Shown here in pieces: positions 1-7,900 of a stretch of DNA of 18,112 nt. Source of the stretch: JBGSYJ01 sp041750915 (GTDB taxonomy: Bacteria > Acidobacteriota > Thermoanaerobaculia > Gp7-AA8). The stretch spans positions 1 to 18,112 of the forward strand of contig JBGSYJ010000201.1 of the NCBI GenBank assembly GCA_041750915.1, in the 5' to 3' direction. The notes below the pieces were generated by a model. That model ran no database searches and was not told the origin of the DNA. It saw only the letters and a program-made list of their open reading frames with translations. Each line of letters starts with the position of its first letter. The stretch's first letter is position 1. The translations under genes were made by a program, and so were the position numbers.

Positions 1-234
1 TCCGAATGGAAGACGTTCCCCGAGTTTGCCGTGCCTCACGAGGAGTACCGACCGAGGTACCGGAAGTTCAAGGGGTGGAATCGATCGACCGTCGGGACGG
101 AAAGCTTCGACAAACTTCCTGAAGCCGCGCGGGACTACATCACGTTCATCGAGCAGGAGCTTCAGACCCCGATCTCGATCGTCTCGACAGGTCCGCGCCG
201 GGAAGAGACGATCGAACGCCGCACCTTCAGGTGA
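1..234 (+). CDS. purA: Adenylosuccinate synthase, C-terminal end (partial)
   Basis: The frame is already open at base 1 and gives 77 residues before TGA, so the first roughly 350 residues of a family usually about 430 long lie outside the window. The visible part carries the signature of the C-terminal end of adenylosuccinate synthase: a YR.KGW stretch followed by LPEAARDYITFIE and the near-terminal VSTGPRREETI motif, whose loop belongs to the substrate site. The enzyme joins IMP and aspartate using GTP in the cytosol, the first committed step from IMP to AMP. It is the only convincing plus-strand gene here. It converges on the small minus-strand gene at 335-850, with a perfect inverted repeat between the two ends. 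The identity is secure from the terminal motif; the start and most of the catalytic domain are not seen. Confidence 0.93.
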   Translation, partial: SEWKTFPEFAVPHEEYRPRYRKFKGWNRSTVGTESFDKLPEAARDYITFIEQELQTPISIVSTGPRREETIERRTFR

Positions 235-243
235 GCGACAAGT

Positions 244-328
244 TGTCATCCTGAGCGAAGCGAAGGATCCCCTGAGAGCGGCTCTAGCGGATCGAGGAAG
301 GGGATCCTTCGCTTCGCTCAGGATGACA
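244..328. repeat. Extragenic palindrome A, perfect 30-bp inverted repeat, possible bidirectional terminator
   Basis: Arms 244-273 and 299-328 are exact reverse complements over 30 bp, separated by a 25-nt spacer. The arm reads TGTCATCCTGAGCGAAGCGA followed by AGGATCCCCT. The same arm recurs around 3283-3368 and 9767-9846. It fills most of the 100-nt gap between the convergent ends of purA and the gene at 335-850, so RNA from either side would fold into the same strong hairpin. There is no clean T-run after either arm, so classic intrinsic termination is not assured. Dispersed-repeat identity is certain from three copies; terminator function is inference. Confidence 0.85.
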
Positions 329-334
329 CGCCCT

Positions 335-850
335 TCAGCTCTGAGGCAGCATCGCAGCGTCCTCGGTCTGCAGGATGATCAGATACCATCCGAGAACCAC
401 GAGGATCGGCAGTTCGCGCTCCGGAAGCACACCGGGCTCAATCACGACCGTCCCCTCGCGTTCCTTCTCAGAAAACTCGCGATGGAACTTCACCCCATGC
501 TTCCCCGCGGCGTTGACCCACGCCCATTCCGCGCGCCAGAAGTTGCTCGACCACCTGAAGATGTGACCGCTCGCGAGATGAACCGCTCCTCCGCCGCCGA
601 CGCCGGGCTCGAACCAGGCGAGATCCTGCTCGGACCCTGGCGTCCGCACCGACAGCCGCGGCTGGAGAAAGCCGATTCGCTTGAGGGTCCACTTTCCTGC
701 TGATGTCTCCGCATGCGCGAGGGATCCGGTGCTCTTCTCCCAGTTCAGCACGGCGACTTCATCGTTGCCGGAACGCAGGGCGTAATTCTTGCCGTCGGCC
801 GACCGTCGGACCCAGAGCAGCTGGTTACCGGCGTCACTGAATGGTTTCAC
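335..850 (-). CDS. Conserved-looking hypothetical protein, possibly a tubby/LURP-like beta fold
   Basis: I do not recognise a named family. The protein is about 171 residues, without a signal peptide. It has alternating hydrophobic and aromatic strands (WTLKRIGFLQPRLSVR; HIFRWSSNFWRAEWAW), a glycine-rich turn near the middle, and a strongly hydrophobic near-C-terminal stretch, ILVVLGWYLIIL. This layout reminds me of small beta-barrel proteins of the tubby C-terminal/LURP type, but that is an impression only. An in-frame GTG at 856 abuts the ribosome site; the GTG at 850 has GGAGG at 7-nt spacing, so I prefer it. GGAGG directly follows the TGA of uxs, leaving a 12-nt gap and implying translational coupling with ugd-uxs. 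Whether it takes part in nucleotide-sugar or polysaccharide metabolism is unknown. Confidence 0.75.
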   Translation of the reverse strand: MKPFSDAGNQLLWVRRSADGKNYALRSGNDEVAVLNWEKSTGSLAHAETSAGKWTLKRIGFLQPRLSVRTPGSEQDLAWFEPGVGGGGAVHLASGHIFRWSSNFWRAEWAWVNAAGKHGVKFHREFSEKEREGTVVIEPGVLPERELPILVVLGWYLIILQTEDAAMLPQS

Positions 851-862
851 GCTCACTCCTCC

Positions 863-1828
863 TCAGCTGGTTGATTTCGTGGCCGCGCCTTCGGGCAGGA
901 CAATCCGGCGGAAGTATTCAATCGTCCGTCGAAGGCCCTCTTCGAGCGGGACGACCGGCTCCCAGTTGAGCAAGGCCTTCGCTTTCGAGATATCGGGCCT
1001 GCGGACCTTCGGATCGTCGAGCGGCAGCGGTTGAAAGACGATCGGCGCATCGGATCCGATGAGTCGCTGGATCACTTCGGCAAACTCCAGAACCGTCATT
1101 TCACGCGGGTTTCCGATGTTCACGGGGTCAACTTCGTCGGACATGAGCAACCTGTAGATGCCCTCAATCAGGTCGGACACGTAGCAGAAGGACCGCGTCT
1201 GCGAGCCGTCGCCGAAGACCGTGAGCGGCTCGTTCTTCAGCGCCTGGCCGACGAGGGCCGGAACGACGCGGCCATCATTGAGCCGCATCCTCTCGCCGTA
1301 CGTATTGAAGATCCGGACGATGCGGGTCTCAACTCCATGAAAGCGGTGATAGGCCATCGTCATCGCTTCCGCAAAACGCTTCGCCTCGTCATAGACACCG
1401 CGCGGCCCGACAGGATTCACATTGCCCCAGTAATCCTCGGTCTGCGGATGGACGAGCGGATCGCCGTACACTTCAGAGGTCGACGCGATGAGGAAGCGCG
1501 CATTTTTCTCTTTGGCGAGCCCCAGAGTCTTGTGCGTGCCGAGCGAGCCGACCTTCAACGTCTGGATTGGCTTCTCGAGATAATCGATCGGGCTTGCCGG
1601 TGAGGCGAAGTGAAGGACGTAATCCAGCGGCCCTTCGACGTCGATCTGCTCTGTGACGTCCTGCTCCACGAACGAAAAATCGGGCCGGTCGAGCAGGTGA
1701 CGGATGTTGTCCATGGATCCGGTGAGGAAGTTGTCCATGACGATCACTTCGTGACCGCGCGAAAGAAAGAGCTCGCTGAGGTGGGATCCGAGGAAGCCTG
1801 CGCCTCCGGTGATCAGAGCGCGTCCCAT
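863..1828 (-). CDS. uxs: UDP-glucuronate decarboxylase (UDP-xylose synthase)
   Basis: This 321-residue extended short-chain dehydrogenase converts UDP-glucuronate to UDP-xylose with a tightly bound NAD cofactor in the cytosol. The Rossmann motif GGAGFLG is at 8-14, with acidic D32 after the second strand. The family hallmark HFASPASP lies at 73-80, TSEVYGD at 117-123 supplies the catalytic Thr and Glu, and YDEAK at 146-150 holds the Tyr/Lys pair. FGDGSQTRSFCYVSDL and the end NWEPVVPLEEGL closely match bacterial and animal UXS proteins and fit less well with dTDP-glucose dehydratases. The frame is open upstream, but homology begins exactly at the ATG at 1828, which overlaps the ugd stop as TGATG. 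With no Shine-Dalgarno of its own, it is probably translated by reinitiation after ugd. Its substrate is the product of that upstream gene. Confidence 0.93.
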   Translation of the reverse strand: MGRALITGGAGFLGSHLSELFLSRGHEVIVMDNFLTGSMDNIRHLLDRPDFSFVEQDVTEQIDVEGPLDYVLHFASPASPIDYLEKPIQTLKVGSLGTHKTLGLAKEKNARFLIASTSEVYGDPLVHPQTEDYWGNVNPVGPRGVYDEAKRFAEAMTMAYHRFHGVETRIVRIFNTYGERMRLNDGRVVPALVGQALKNEPLTVFGDGSQTRSFCYVSDLIEGIYRLLMSDEVDPVNIGNPREMTVLEFAEVIQRLIGSDAPIVFQPLPLDDPKVRRPDISKAKALLNWEPVVPLEEGLRRTIEYFRRIVLPEGAATKSTS

Positions 1829-3165
1829 CAGAGTGCGACCCCACGCATCTCGAGGGGCATGGCAGCCGCTGCGCGGCCCACACAAACGTACTCGAATCCT
1901 TCGTCTTTCATGCGGCGGGGATCGTACAGGTTTCGCAGGTCGACGAGCAACGGTCTCTCCATCGCCTGCCGGATCCTCTCGAGATTCAGCGCGCGGAACT
2001 CGTTCCATTCCGTGGCGATGACCAGGGCATCGCAGCCCTCGGCCGTCTCATAGGCATCGCTGCAGAACGTGACGTTCTCGAACATCCTCCGCGCATTGTC
2101 CATCGCCTCCGGATCATACGCGCGGATCTTTGCGCCGAGCTTCTGCAGGCCCGCGATCAGCGGCAGCGTCGGAGAGTCGCGCATGTCGTCAGTTTCCGGC
2201 TTGAATGCCAACCCCAGAATTCCTACAGTCGCTCCTGAGACATCACCGAGAGCCTCGGCCACCTTGGTGACCATCCGCTCCTTCACCCGCCGATTCACAT
2301 CCATCACCGCGTCGATGATCTGAAAGTCGTATCCGTACTTTCGGGCGATGTCCGCGACCGCAGCCGTATCCTTCGGGAAGCAGGAGCCACCGAAGCCGGG
2401 ACCTGCCTGGAGAAACTTTGCGCCGATCCGTGAATCGAGTCCGATGCCGCGCGCGACATCCTGCACATCCCCTCCGAGAAGCTCGCAGAGAGTCGCGACC
2501 TCATTGATGAAAGAGATCTTCGTCGCAAGGAATCCGTTCGCTGCATATTTGATCAACTCGGAGGACTCGACATTCGTAACTACAAAAGGGATGGCCAGCG
2601 AATGGAGGGGAGCATAAATCTCACGCATCAGTTCGACAGCCTGTGCGTCGGAAGCCCCGATCACCACACGATCGGGCTTCATGAAGTCTTCAATCGCGGA
2701 GCCCTCCCGCAGGAACTCCGGATTCGACACCACCGACGCCTCGTCTCCACGTCCCGCTTCATCGAGGATCTTCTCGATCATCCTGCCGGTACCGATAGGA
2801 ACCGTCGATTTCGTGATGATGAGTTTGGGACCCTCCATGTACTGCGCGATCGACCGGGCCACTTCCGCGACATAGCGGAGATCTGCTGACCCGTCGGGCA
2901 GAGGCGGTGTCCCCACCGCGATGAAGATCGCCCGGGCGGAGCGGATGGCGCCGGCGAGATCGGTCGTGAATGTGAGCCGGCCCTCTTCGACATTCTTCGC
3001 CACGATCGCCTCGAGACCTGGCTCATAGATGGGAATCTTTCCCTGCCGGAGGTTCTCGATCTTGTCTGCGTCGATGTCGACACACGTGACTTCGTTTCCG
3101 AAATCGGCAAGTCCTGCGCCTGTGACGAGGCCCACATATCCGGTACCAATGACTGCAATGTCCAC
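1828..3165 (-). CDS. ugd: UDP-glucose 6-dehydrogenase
   Basis: This 445-residue enzyme, normal length for the family, oxidises UDP-glucose twice with NAD+ to UDP-glucuronate in the cytosol. The N-terminal NAD fold has GTGYVG at 7-12 and an acidic D30 at the end of the second strand. VGTPP is at 84-88, the STVPIGTG loop is at 120-127, and the central helix includes K206 and N210. The catalytic cysteine is C262 in GPGFGGSCFPKD, with D266. The C-terminal domain has LGLAFKPETDDMRDSP. The start is GTG, with AGGAG 6 nt upstream, and the protein begins MDIAVIGTGY as expected. It overlaps uxs by one base (TGATG), so the two steps of UDP-xylose synthesis are made together. Its promoter probably lies in 3166-3280, after palindrome B. 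Confidence 0.96.
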   Translation of the reverse strand: MDIAVIGTGYVGLVTGAGLADFGNEVTCVDIDADKIENLRQGKIPIYEPGLEAIVAKNVEEGRLTFTTDLAGAIRSARAIFIAVGTPPLPDGSADLRYVAEVARSIAQYMEGPKLIITKSTVPIGTGRMIEKILDEAGRGDEASVVSNPEFLREGSAIEDFMKPDRVVIGASDAQAVELMREIYAPLHSLAIPFVVTNVESSELIKYAANGFLATKISFINEVATLCELLGGDVQDVARGIGLDSRIGAKFLQAGPGFGGSCFPKDTAAVADIARKYGYDFQIIDAVMDVNRRVKERMVTKVAEALGDVSGATVGILGLAFKPETDDMRDSPTLPLIAGLQKLGAKIRAYDPEAMDNARRMFENVTFCSDAYETAEGCDALVIATEWNEFRALNLERIRQAMERPLLVDLRNLYDPRRMKDEGFEYVCVGRAAAAMPLEMRGVAL

Positions 3166-3235
3166 GAATGTCTCCTGGGAATGTCGGCATCAGCGACCGC
3201 AGGCCGGCTCTGCGCCACGCGGCACGCAAACGTGC

Positions 3236-3241
3236 ATCCTA
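3236..3241 (-). promoter_or_regulatory. Candidate extended -10 for ugd-uxs operon
   Basis: On the minus strand the sequence TGCTAGGAT gives a TGn extension followed by TAGGAT, 4 of 6 to the sigma-70 consensus. It would start RNA about 64 nt before the ugd GTG. No good -35 lies 16-18 nt upstream, so this rests on the -10 alone. Confidence 0.27.
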
Positions 3242-3282
3242 GCATTTCGAAGCCTGACGGCAGGAAAGAGGGGGGCGGGGAG

Positions 3283-3368
3283 TGTCATCCTGAGCGCAAG
3301 CGAAGGATCCCTCAGGGCTTGCGAGACAGCCAGTCGGAAGGGGATCCTTCGCTGCGCTCAGGATGACA
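3283..3368. repeat. Extragenic palindrome B (GTCATCCTGAGCG family)
   Basis: Left arm 3283-3312 and right arm 3339-3368 match as inverted repeats except for one extra A in the left arm (GAGCGCAAGCGAAGG against GAGCGCAGCGAAGG) and a one-base shortening of the C-run. The spacer is 26 nt. It lies between the 3' end of the RND gene (3406) and the 5' end of ugd (3165), that is, between two co-directional operons, where a hairpin could end the RND transcript. It uses the GCGCAGCG core variant shared with copy C, unlike copy A. Confidence 0.82.
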
Positions 3369-3405
3369 CATGCTCCAGCGCAGCGACCACCGGGACGCCA
3401 TCGGG

Positions 3406-6400
3406 CTACACCGCCGGCTCGCCCAGCTCCCGCTCGGCCAGTCGTGTCTCGCGAACCCGCTTGCGTGCGTCTTCCCATTCCGCGACGAGGGTATACAGCA
3501 CCGGAATGAGGAAGAGCGTGACGAACGTCGAGACCAGAAGACCTCCTACGACGGCCCTTGCCATCGGCGCCTGAACTTCCCCGCCCTCACCGAGCGCGAG
3601 AGTCAGCGGGATCAGCCCGAGGAGGGTCGTCGCCGTGGTCATCAGAATCGGCCTGAGGCGCCTTCGGCCCGCTTCGATCACAGCTTCGTGCAGCGCCATG
3701 CCATCGCGCCGGCGCAGCAGGTTCGTGTAGTCGACCAGCACGATCGCATTGTTCACGACGATTCCCGCCAGCATGACGATTCCTATGTAGCTCTGAATGT
3801 TGAACGTCGTGCCGGTGAGGAAGAGCGTGACAAAAACACCCACTGCTGCCATCGGGATCGAGAACATGACGATGAACGGATCGAGCAGGTTCTCGAACTG
3901 TGCGGCCATGACCATGTAGACGAGAAGAATGGCGAGAAGGAGCGTGATCATCAGCGCGCGTCGCGCGTCCTGCTGCTCTTCGTACTCACCCGCGAGAATC
4001 AGCGCGAAACCGTCGGGAAGCTCGATCTCGCGGAGCTTCGTCTGCACATCTGCGGCTACGGCCCCAAGGTCCCGTCCGGCGACGTTTCCGGAGACGTAGA
4101 GCACCCGTTCCTGATCCTTTCGATCGATGGCCACGGGCCCGGCCGAATACTCGACGTCGATGACGTTGCGAAGGGCGACCGATTCTCCCGTCGAGGAGAC
4201 GAGCGAGACTTCCTCGATGTCGGTGAGGACAGACCGGTCGGACTCCTGAAGTCGAACGATCATGTCGTACTCACGACCCGCGCGACGCAGCACAGTTGCG
4301 CGCGATCCGGCCAGATTCGTCTCGACGATCGCAGCGACCTGAGTCATCGAGAGTCCGAGGCGAGCAATCTGCTCGCGGTCGATCCGGATCACGCGTTCGG
4401 GCCGGCCGGGATCTCTGCCCAGACGAACATCACTGATCCCGTCAGTGCCTTCGAGCGCTTCCTGCACCTGCTCGGCAAGGGCATAAGATTGCGGAAGATC
4501 GAATCCGCGGATCTCGACCTCCAGACCTTCCTCACCACCGCCGAACGCGATACGCATGATGAACAGACCTGAGCCCGCTCGCGTACGGATCGTGGCGCCG
4601 GGAATCCTCATGAGGGAAGGACGGAGTGCCGCTGCGATCTCGTCCGAGGATCGGTCGCGCTGCGACAGGCTCGTCAGGCTGACACGAACGTCTCCTGAGT
4701 GCGTTCCGGACACGCCCCATCCTCCGCCACCTCCGCCAACAGACGTCAGGATGTTCTGAGCTTCGGGTACCTCGGCCCGGACGATACGTTCGACCTCGCG
4801 GATGGCGGCATCGGTCAGTTCCAGCCGCGTTCCCACAGCCATCTCGACGTCGATGCGAACCTCGCCTTCGTCCGTCTTCGGCATCAGTTCGGACCCGATG
4901 AAAGGAACCAGCGCAGCGCTTGCGGCGAACAGCAGCAGCGAACCCAGCACGATGAGCTTGCGATGCCGGAGCGCCCAGGAAACTCCGGATCGGTAGCGAC
5001 CCTCCATCGACTCGAGCATCCGTCCGCTCCGCTTGTAAAGCGGCGTCAGTGGAGACTTCCAGTCGGAGTTTCTTCCGATAGACAGGATCCTGGACGAAAG
5101 TACCGGAATCAGAGTGAGGGCCACTGCGAGAGAGGCGAACAGCGCGAAGGCAACGACGATCGCGAGCTGTTTGTACATCACGCCGCTGACGCCTTCCATG
5201 AACACAATCGGGAGGAAGACGGCGATCGTCGTAAGAGTCGAGGCCGTGATTGCCATCGCAACTTCGCTCGTGCCCTCGATTGCACTTCGGATCGGATTGA
5301 GACCCTCTTCAAACTTCCGGAAGATGTTCTCGAGCACGACAATCGCGTTGTCGACGAGCATTCCCACACCGAGCGCGAGCCCGCCGAACGTCATGATGTT
5401 CAGTGTGTAACCACTGAAATAGACAAGCGCGAACGTCGCAATGACAGAGATGGGAATCGAGGTCGCGATCACGAGTGTGGAACGCTCTGAGCGCAGAAAG
5501 AACAGAAGCACGAACACGGCAAGGATGCTGCCGGCGACCGCAGCATTCCGCACATTCGAAATCGCGTTCTGAATGTATTGGCTCGTGTCGATGATCGTCA
5601 CGACACGCACCTGCGGCGTATCTGAGTTGATGCGATCCACTTCCCTTAGGACGCCACGGGCAACTTCAACCGTGTTCGCACCAGCCTGCTTGGTGATTGC
5701 CACCCGGATGCCGGGCTCCCCGTTGATCCGCGTCAACGTCGTCACTTCTTCGACGCCTTCGCTGACTGTGGCGATATCCCTGAGATAAATCGGCGTTCCC
5801 TCACGAACCGATACGACGGTTGCGCCGACTTCGGCTGCGGTACGGTATTCGCCAACCGTACGGAGGAAAACATCGAGGTTTCCCTCCTCCACCTGCCCGG
5901 CCGGCCGGTTCAGATTCTCCTCACGAAGAAGTCGGGTGATCGAATCCGCCGTCAGCCCCAGGGCAAGCATCCGGTCCCGGTCGAGCTCGATCTGAATCTG
6001 CCGCCTCAGGCCGCCGCGAATGTCTATGGATGCCACTCCCGGGATTCGCTCGAGACGCCGGTTGATTCTCTCCTCGGTGTATTCGCGCAACTCGATCGGA
6101 CCCATCGTCGGCGACGAAACACCGAGAAACAGGATCGGGAACTGCGCAATGTCGAACTTGAAGACACGCGGCGACTCGGCTCCATCCGGCAGCTGCCCAC
6201 GGATCCGTTCGATCCGTGACCTGATCTCCTCGGCCGCTTCGTCCAGATCCGTACCCCAGGTAAACGCAACACGAACCGTCGAACTACCCTCCGAGGAACT
6301 CGAGGTGATCTCTTCGACGCCGGCAATCGCCGCGACGGCCTCTTCGACCGGCCGAGTGATGAGATCCTCCACCTCCTGTGGTCCCACGTTGGGGTAGTCG

Positions 6401-6546
6401 GTTCTGACGGTGAGCGTGGGATATACGAGCTCCGGCATCAGATCAACCGGAAGGCGGCTGAATGAGATCGCGCCCAGCAGGATCACGATGAGAAAAACCA
6501 TCGTAGTCGTGATCGGACGGCTGACGCTGATTGACGGAAGACTCAT
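3406..6546 (-). CDS. RND-family efflux transporter permease (AcrB/MdtC-like, HAE superfamily)
   Basis: This 1046-residue inner-membrane proton-driven exporter is full length for the family. The usual duplicated plan is visible: an N-terminal TM near 15-30, a periplasmic porter loop to about 330, TM2-6 between about 335 and 485, TM7 near 530-550, a second porter loop, then TM8-12 from about 866 to 1022. The sixth-helix region LTTIAVFLPIVFMEG is classic. The proton-relay motif in TM4 is VDN (D399, N400) where AcrB has DD, and TM10 has VNNAIV (N932) where AcrB has the key Lys. The ATG overlaps the stop of the upstream fusion protein as ATGA, so a stoichiometric pair is expected. No outer-membrane TolC partner or regulator is encoded nearby. 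The substrate cannot be told from sequence; it lacks the metal-site look of CusA-type pumps, so drug, lipid or metabolite export is likely. Confidence 0.94.
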   Translation of the reverse strand: MSLPSISVSRPITTTMVFLIVILLGAISFSRLPVDLMPELVYPTLTVRTDYPNVGPQEVEDLITRPVEEAVAAIAGVEEITSSSSEGSSTVRVAFTWGTDLDEAAEEIRSRIERIRGQLPDGAESPRVFKFDIAQFPILFLGVSSPTMGPIELREYTEERINRRLERIPGVASIDIRGGLRRQIQIELDRDRMLALGLTADSITRLLREENLNRPAGQVEEGNLDVFLRTVGEYRTAAEVGATVVSVREGTPIYLRDIATVSEGVEEVTTLTRINGEPGIRVAITKQAGANTVEVARGVLREVDRINSDTPQVRVVTIIDTSQYIQNAISNVRNAAVAGSILAVFVLLFFLRSERSTLVIATSIPISVIATFALVYFSGYTLNIMTFGGLALGVGMLVDNAIVVLENIFRKFEEGLNPIRSAIEGTSEVAMAITASTLTTIAVFLPIVFMEGVSGVMYKQLAIVVAFALFASLAVALTLIPVLSSRILSIGRNSDWKSPLTPLYKRSGRMLESMEGRYRSGVSWALRHRKLIVLGSLLLFAASAALVPFIGSELMPKTDEGEVRIDVEMAVGTRLELTDAAIREVERIVRAEVPEAQNILTSVGGGGGGWGVSGTHSGDVRVSLTSLSQRDRSSDEIAAALRPSLMRIPGATIRTRAGSGLFIMRIAFGGGEEGLEVEIRGFDLPQSYALAEQVQEALEGTDGISDVRLGRDPGRPERVIRIDREQIARLGLSMTQVAAIVETNLAGSRATVLRRAGREYDMIVRLQESDRSVLTDIEEVSLVSSTGESVALRNVIDVEYSAGPVAIDRKDQERVLYVSGNVAGRDLGAVAADVQTKLREIELPDGFALILAGEYEEQQDARRALMITLLLAILLVYMVMAAQFENLLDPFIVMFSIPMAAVGVFVTLFLTGTTFNIQSYIGIVMLAGIVVNNAIVLVDYTNLLRRRDGMALHEAVIEAGRRRLRPILMTTATTLLGLIPLTLALGEGGEVQAPMARAVVGGLLVSTFVTLFLIPVLYTLVAEWEDARKRVRETRLAERELGEPAV

Positions 6547-7751
6547 CGTGCCGCCTTCGGCCTGCCGGGTCTCTCACTCGAGGCAGTCACCACGGTCGCT
6601 CCGTCGGACAGCTTCTCCTGGCCGAGCACGATCACGTTCGCTCCGGCTGCAAGCGATCCCTCGAGAGGCTCCACGGCCACCTGTGCTGTTTCGGTCCCCG
6701 CCGACTCGAGAACACGCAGGCTGACCCGTCTGGCCACGAGACCCTTTTCCTCACCCGCGGCGCCCTCGGCGACAAAGATCCACTGCTCTTCTGCGCTGCG
6801 CTGGATTGCGGCGGTCGGCACAAGAAGCGCGGTAGGGTTCGTCTTGTACGAGATGCGAACGCTACCGAACATCCCCGGCTTGAGCGCTTCATCAGCATTG
6901 TTGACTTCCACTTCGGCCTCGACGGTATTCGTCCGCGGATCGAACACAGAGGAGATCCGGGAAACTGTGCCGGTGAACTCGCGGCCCGGAATCACGTCTA
7001 CGGTTATGGTCGCTGGCTGCGACTGCCGGATGTGGACCGCATCGCGCGCCGGCACGGCAAACTTGGTCCGGATCGTCGAAAGGTCCACTACCGTGAACAC
7101 GGGAGTATTCGAAGTTGCGCGCGCTCCGAGATCGAGATGCCTCGTTCCGACGTGTCCATCGAATGGAGCGACTACGCGTGTCTGTTCCAGTTGCAGACGT
7201 GCCGAATTCAGGCTCGCTCGCGCCTGTTCTACCTGGGCCCTGGCGAGCTCAACCTGCGATGCGGCCGTCGAGAGTTCGCCCTGCACGATGTCGTAATCAC
7301 TCTGAGAAAGCAGGTTCTCGGAGAAGAGCTTCTGGCTTCGGGACGCATTGCTGCGCGCCAGTTCCAGGCTCGAGATCCTCTGCTTCACGGTGGCTTCTGA
7401 CATTCGCAGAGCCGCCTGCGCCTGGTTCACCTGCTGCTGCGCTTCCGCAGGGTCGATCTGGGCGAGCAACTGCCCGCGGCGAACGGTGTCGCCGCTTCCT
7501 GCGTAGACTGCCGTGATCGGTCCGTCGGTCCGAGCTGTCAGCTCGGCGGACGACTTCGCCTCGAGCCTTCCCACGAATCGAACAGCCGCATCGAAGGATC
7601 CCTGTTGCACCGGCGCCAGCCCGACCACGGCCGGAGGTCTGCCCGGACGGGCATTTGCCGCGGCAGAATCCCCCCCACAGCCGGCCAGCAGGAGGGCTAG
7701 CGGTAGCGCAAGGGGGGCGATGACTCGAGTCGATATCCGTCTGATCGTCAT
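6543..7751 (-). CDS. RND efflux membrane fusion protein, lipoprotein (HlyD/AcrA family)
   Basis: This 402-residue periplasmic adaptor links the downstream RND permease to an outer-membrane channel. The start at the ATG at 7751 gives a lipoprotein signal: basic MTIRRISTR, a hydrophobic core, then LLLAGC with C25 as the lipidation site. The frame stays open further upstream but shows no signal or family features there. Domains in order: first lipoyl half at about 70-100 (SGDTVRRGQLLAQIDP), alpha-helical hairpin at about 102-190 rich in Gln, Ala and Glu, second lipoyl half with VVAPFDGHVG at 193-202, beta-barrel (KPGMFGSVRI), and a membrane-proximal domain with LLVPTAAI. GGAG lies 4 nt before the ATG. 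The stop overlaps the permease ATG by 4 nt. A 149-nt gap separates it from the VWFA-type gene upstream, which may or may not be cotranscribed. Confidence 0.93.
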   Translation of the reverse strand: MTIRRISTRVIAPLALPLALLLAGCGGDSAAANARPGRPPAVVGLAPVQQGSFDAAVRFVGRLEAKSSAELTARTDGPITAVYAGSGDTVRRGQLLAQIDPAEAQQQVNQAQAALRMSEATVKQRISSLELARSNASRSQKLFSENLLSQSDYDIVQGELSTAASQVELARAQVEQARASLNSARLQLEQTRVVAPFDGHVGTRHLDLGARATSNTPVFTVVDLSTIRTKFAVPARDAVHIRQSQPATITVDVIPGREFTGTVSRISSVFDPRTNTVEAEVEVNNADEALKPGMFGSVRISYKTNPTALLVPTAAIQRSAEEQWIFVAEGAAGEEKGLVARRVSLRVLESAGTETAQVAVEPLEGSLAAGANVIVLGQEKLSDGATVVTASSERPGRPKAAR

Positions 7752-7900
7752 GAAACTCCAGAGTGGTCGAGCGAATGCGGGAGATGAAGCAGAACCGGTA
7801 CCGCCTTTGAAACAGCCGAAGGGAGTCCGATATGTCCGGATTCGGATCGCCTTGTTACAATCCTGTGAACGCCTCGGAGACGAGGCGGCCGCCTGCGGCC

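Noticed and set aside
26..703. 225-codon plus-strand open frame spanning the purA end and palindrome A
   Set aside because: It overlaps the true purA frame, translates through the palindrome and the reverse strand of the 335-850 gene, and is Arg/Ser-rich low complexity.
1829..2008. Upstream extension of uxs by 60 codons
   Set aside because: It is the reverse frame of ugd's C-terminus and lacks homology; the ATG in the TGATG overlap starts right at the Rossmann motif.
3370..4572. 400-codon plus-strand open frame
   Set aside because: It is antisense to the RND permease, whose motifs are intact; composition is Arg/His/Asp-heavy with no recognisable domain.
4699..5490. 263-codon plus-strand open frame
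   Set aside because: Antisense shadow of the RND permease; no motif or plausible start context.
7752..7900. Promoter or terminator between the VWFA-related gene and the fusion protein
   Set aside because: Small GC hairpins (GCCGCAGGCGGC and CCTCGTCTCCGAGG) and a TTGTAA are present, but there is no T-run and no -10 at proper spacing, so I could not support either call.
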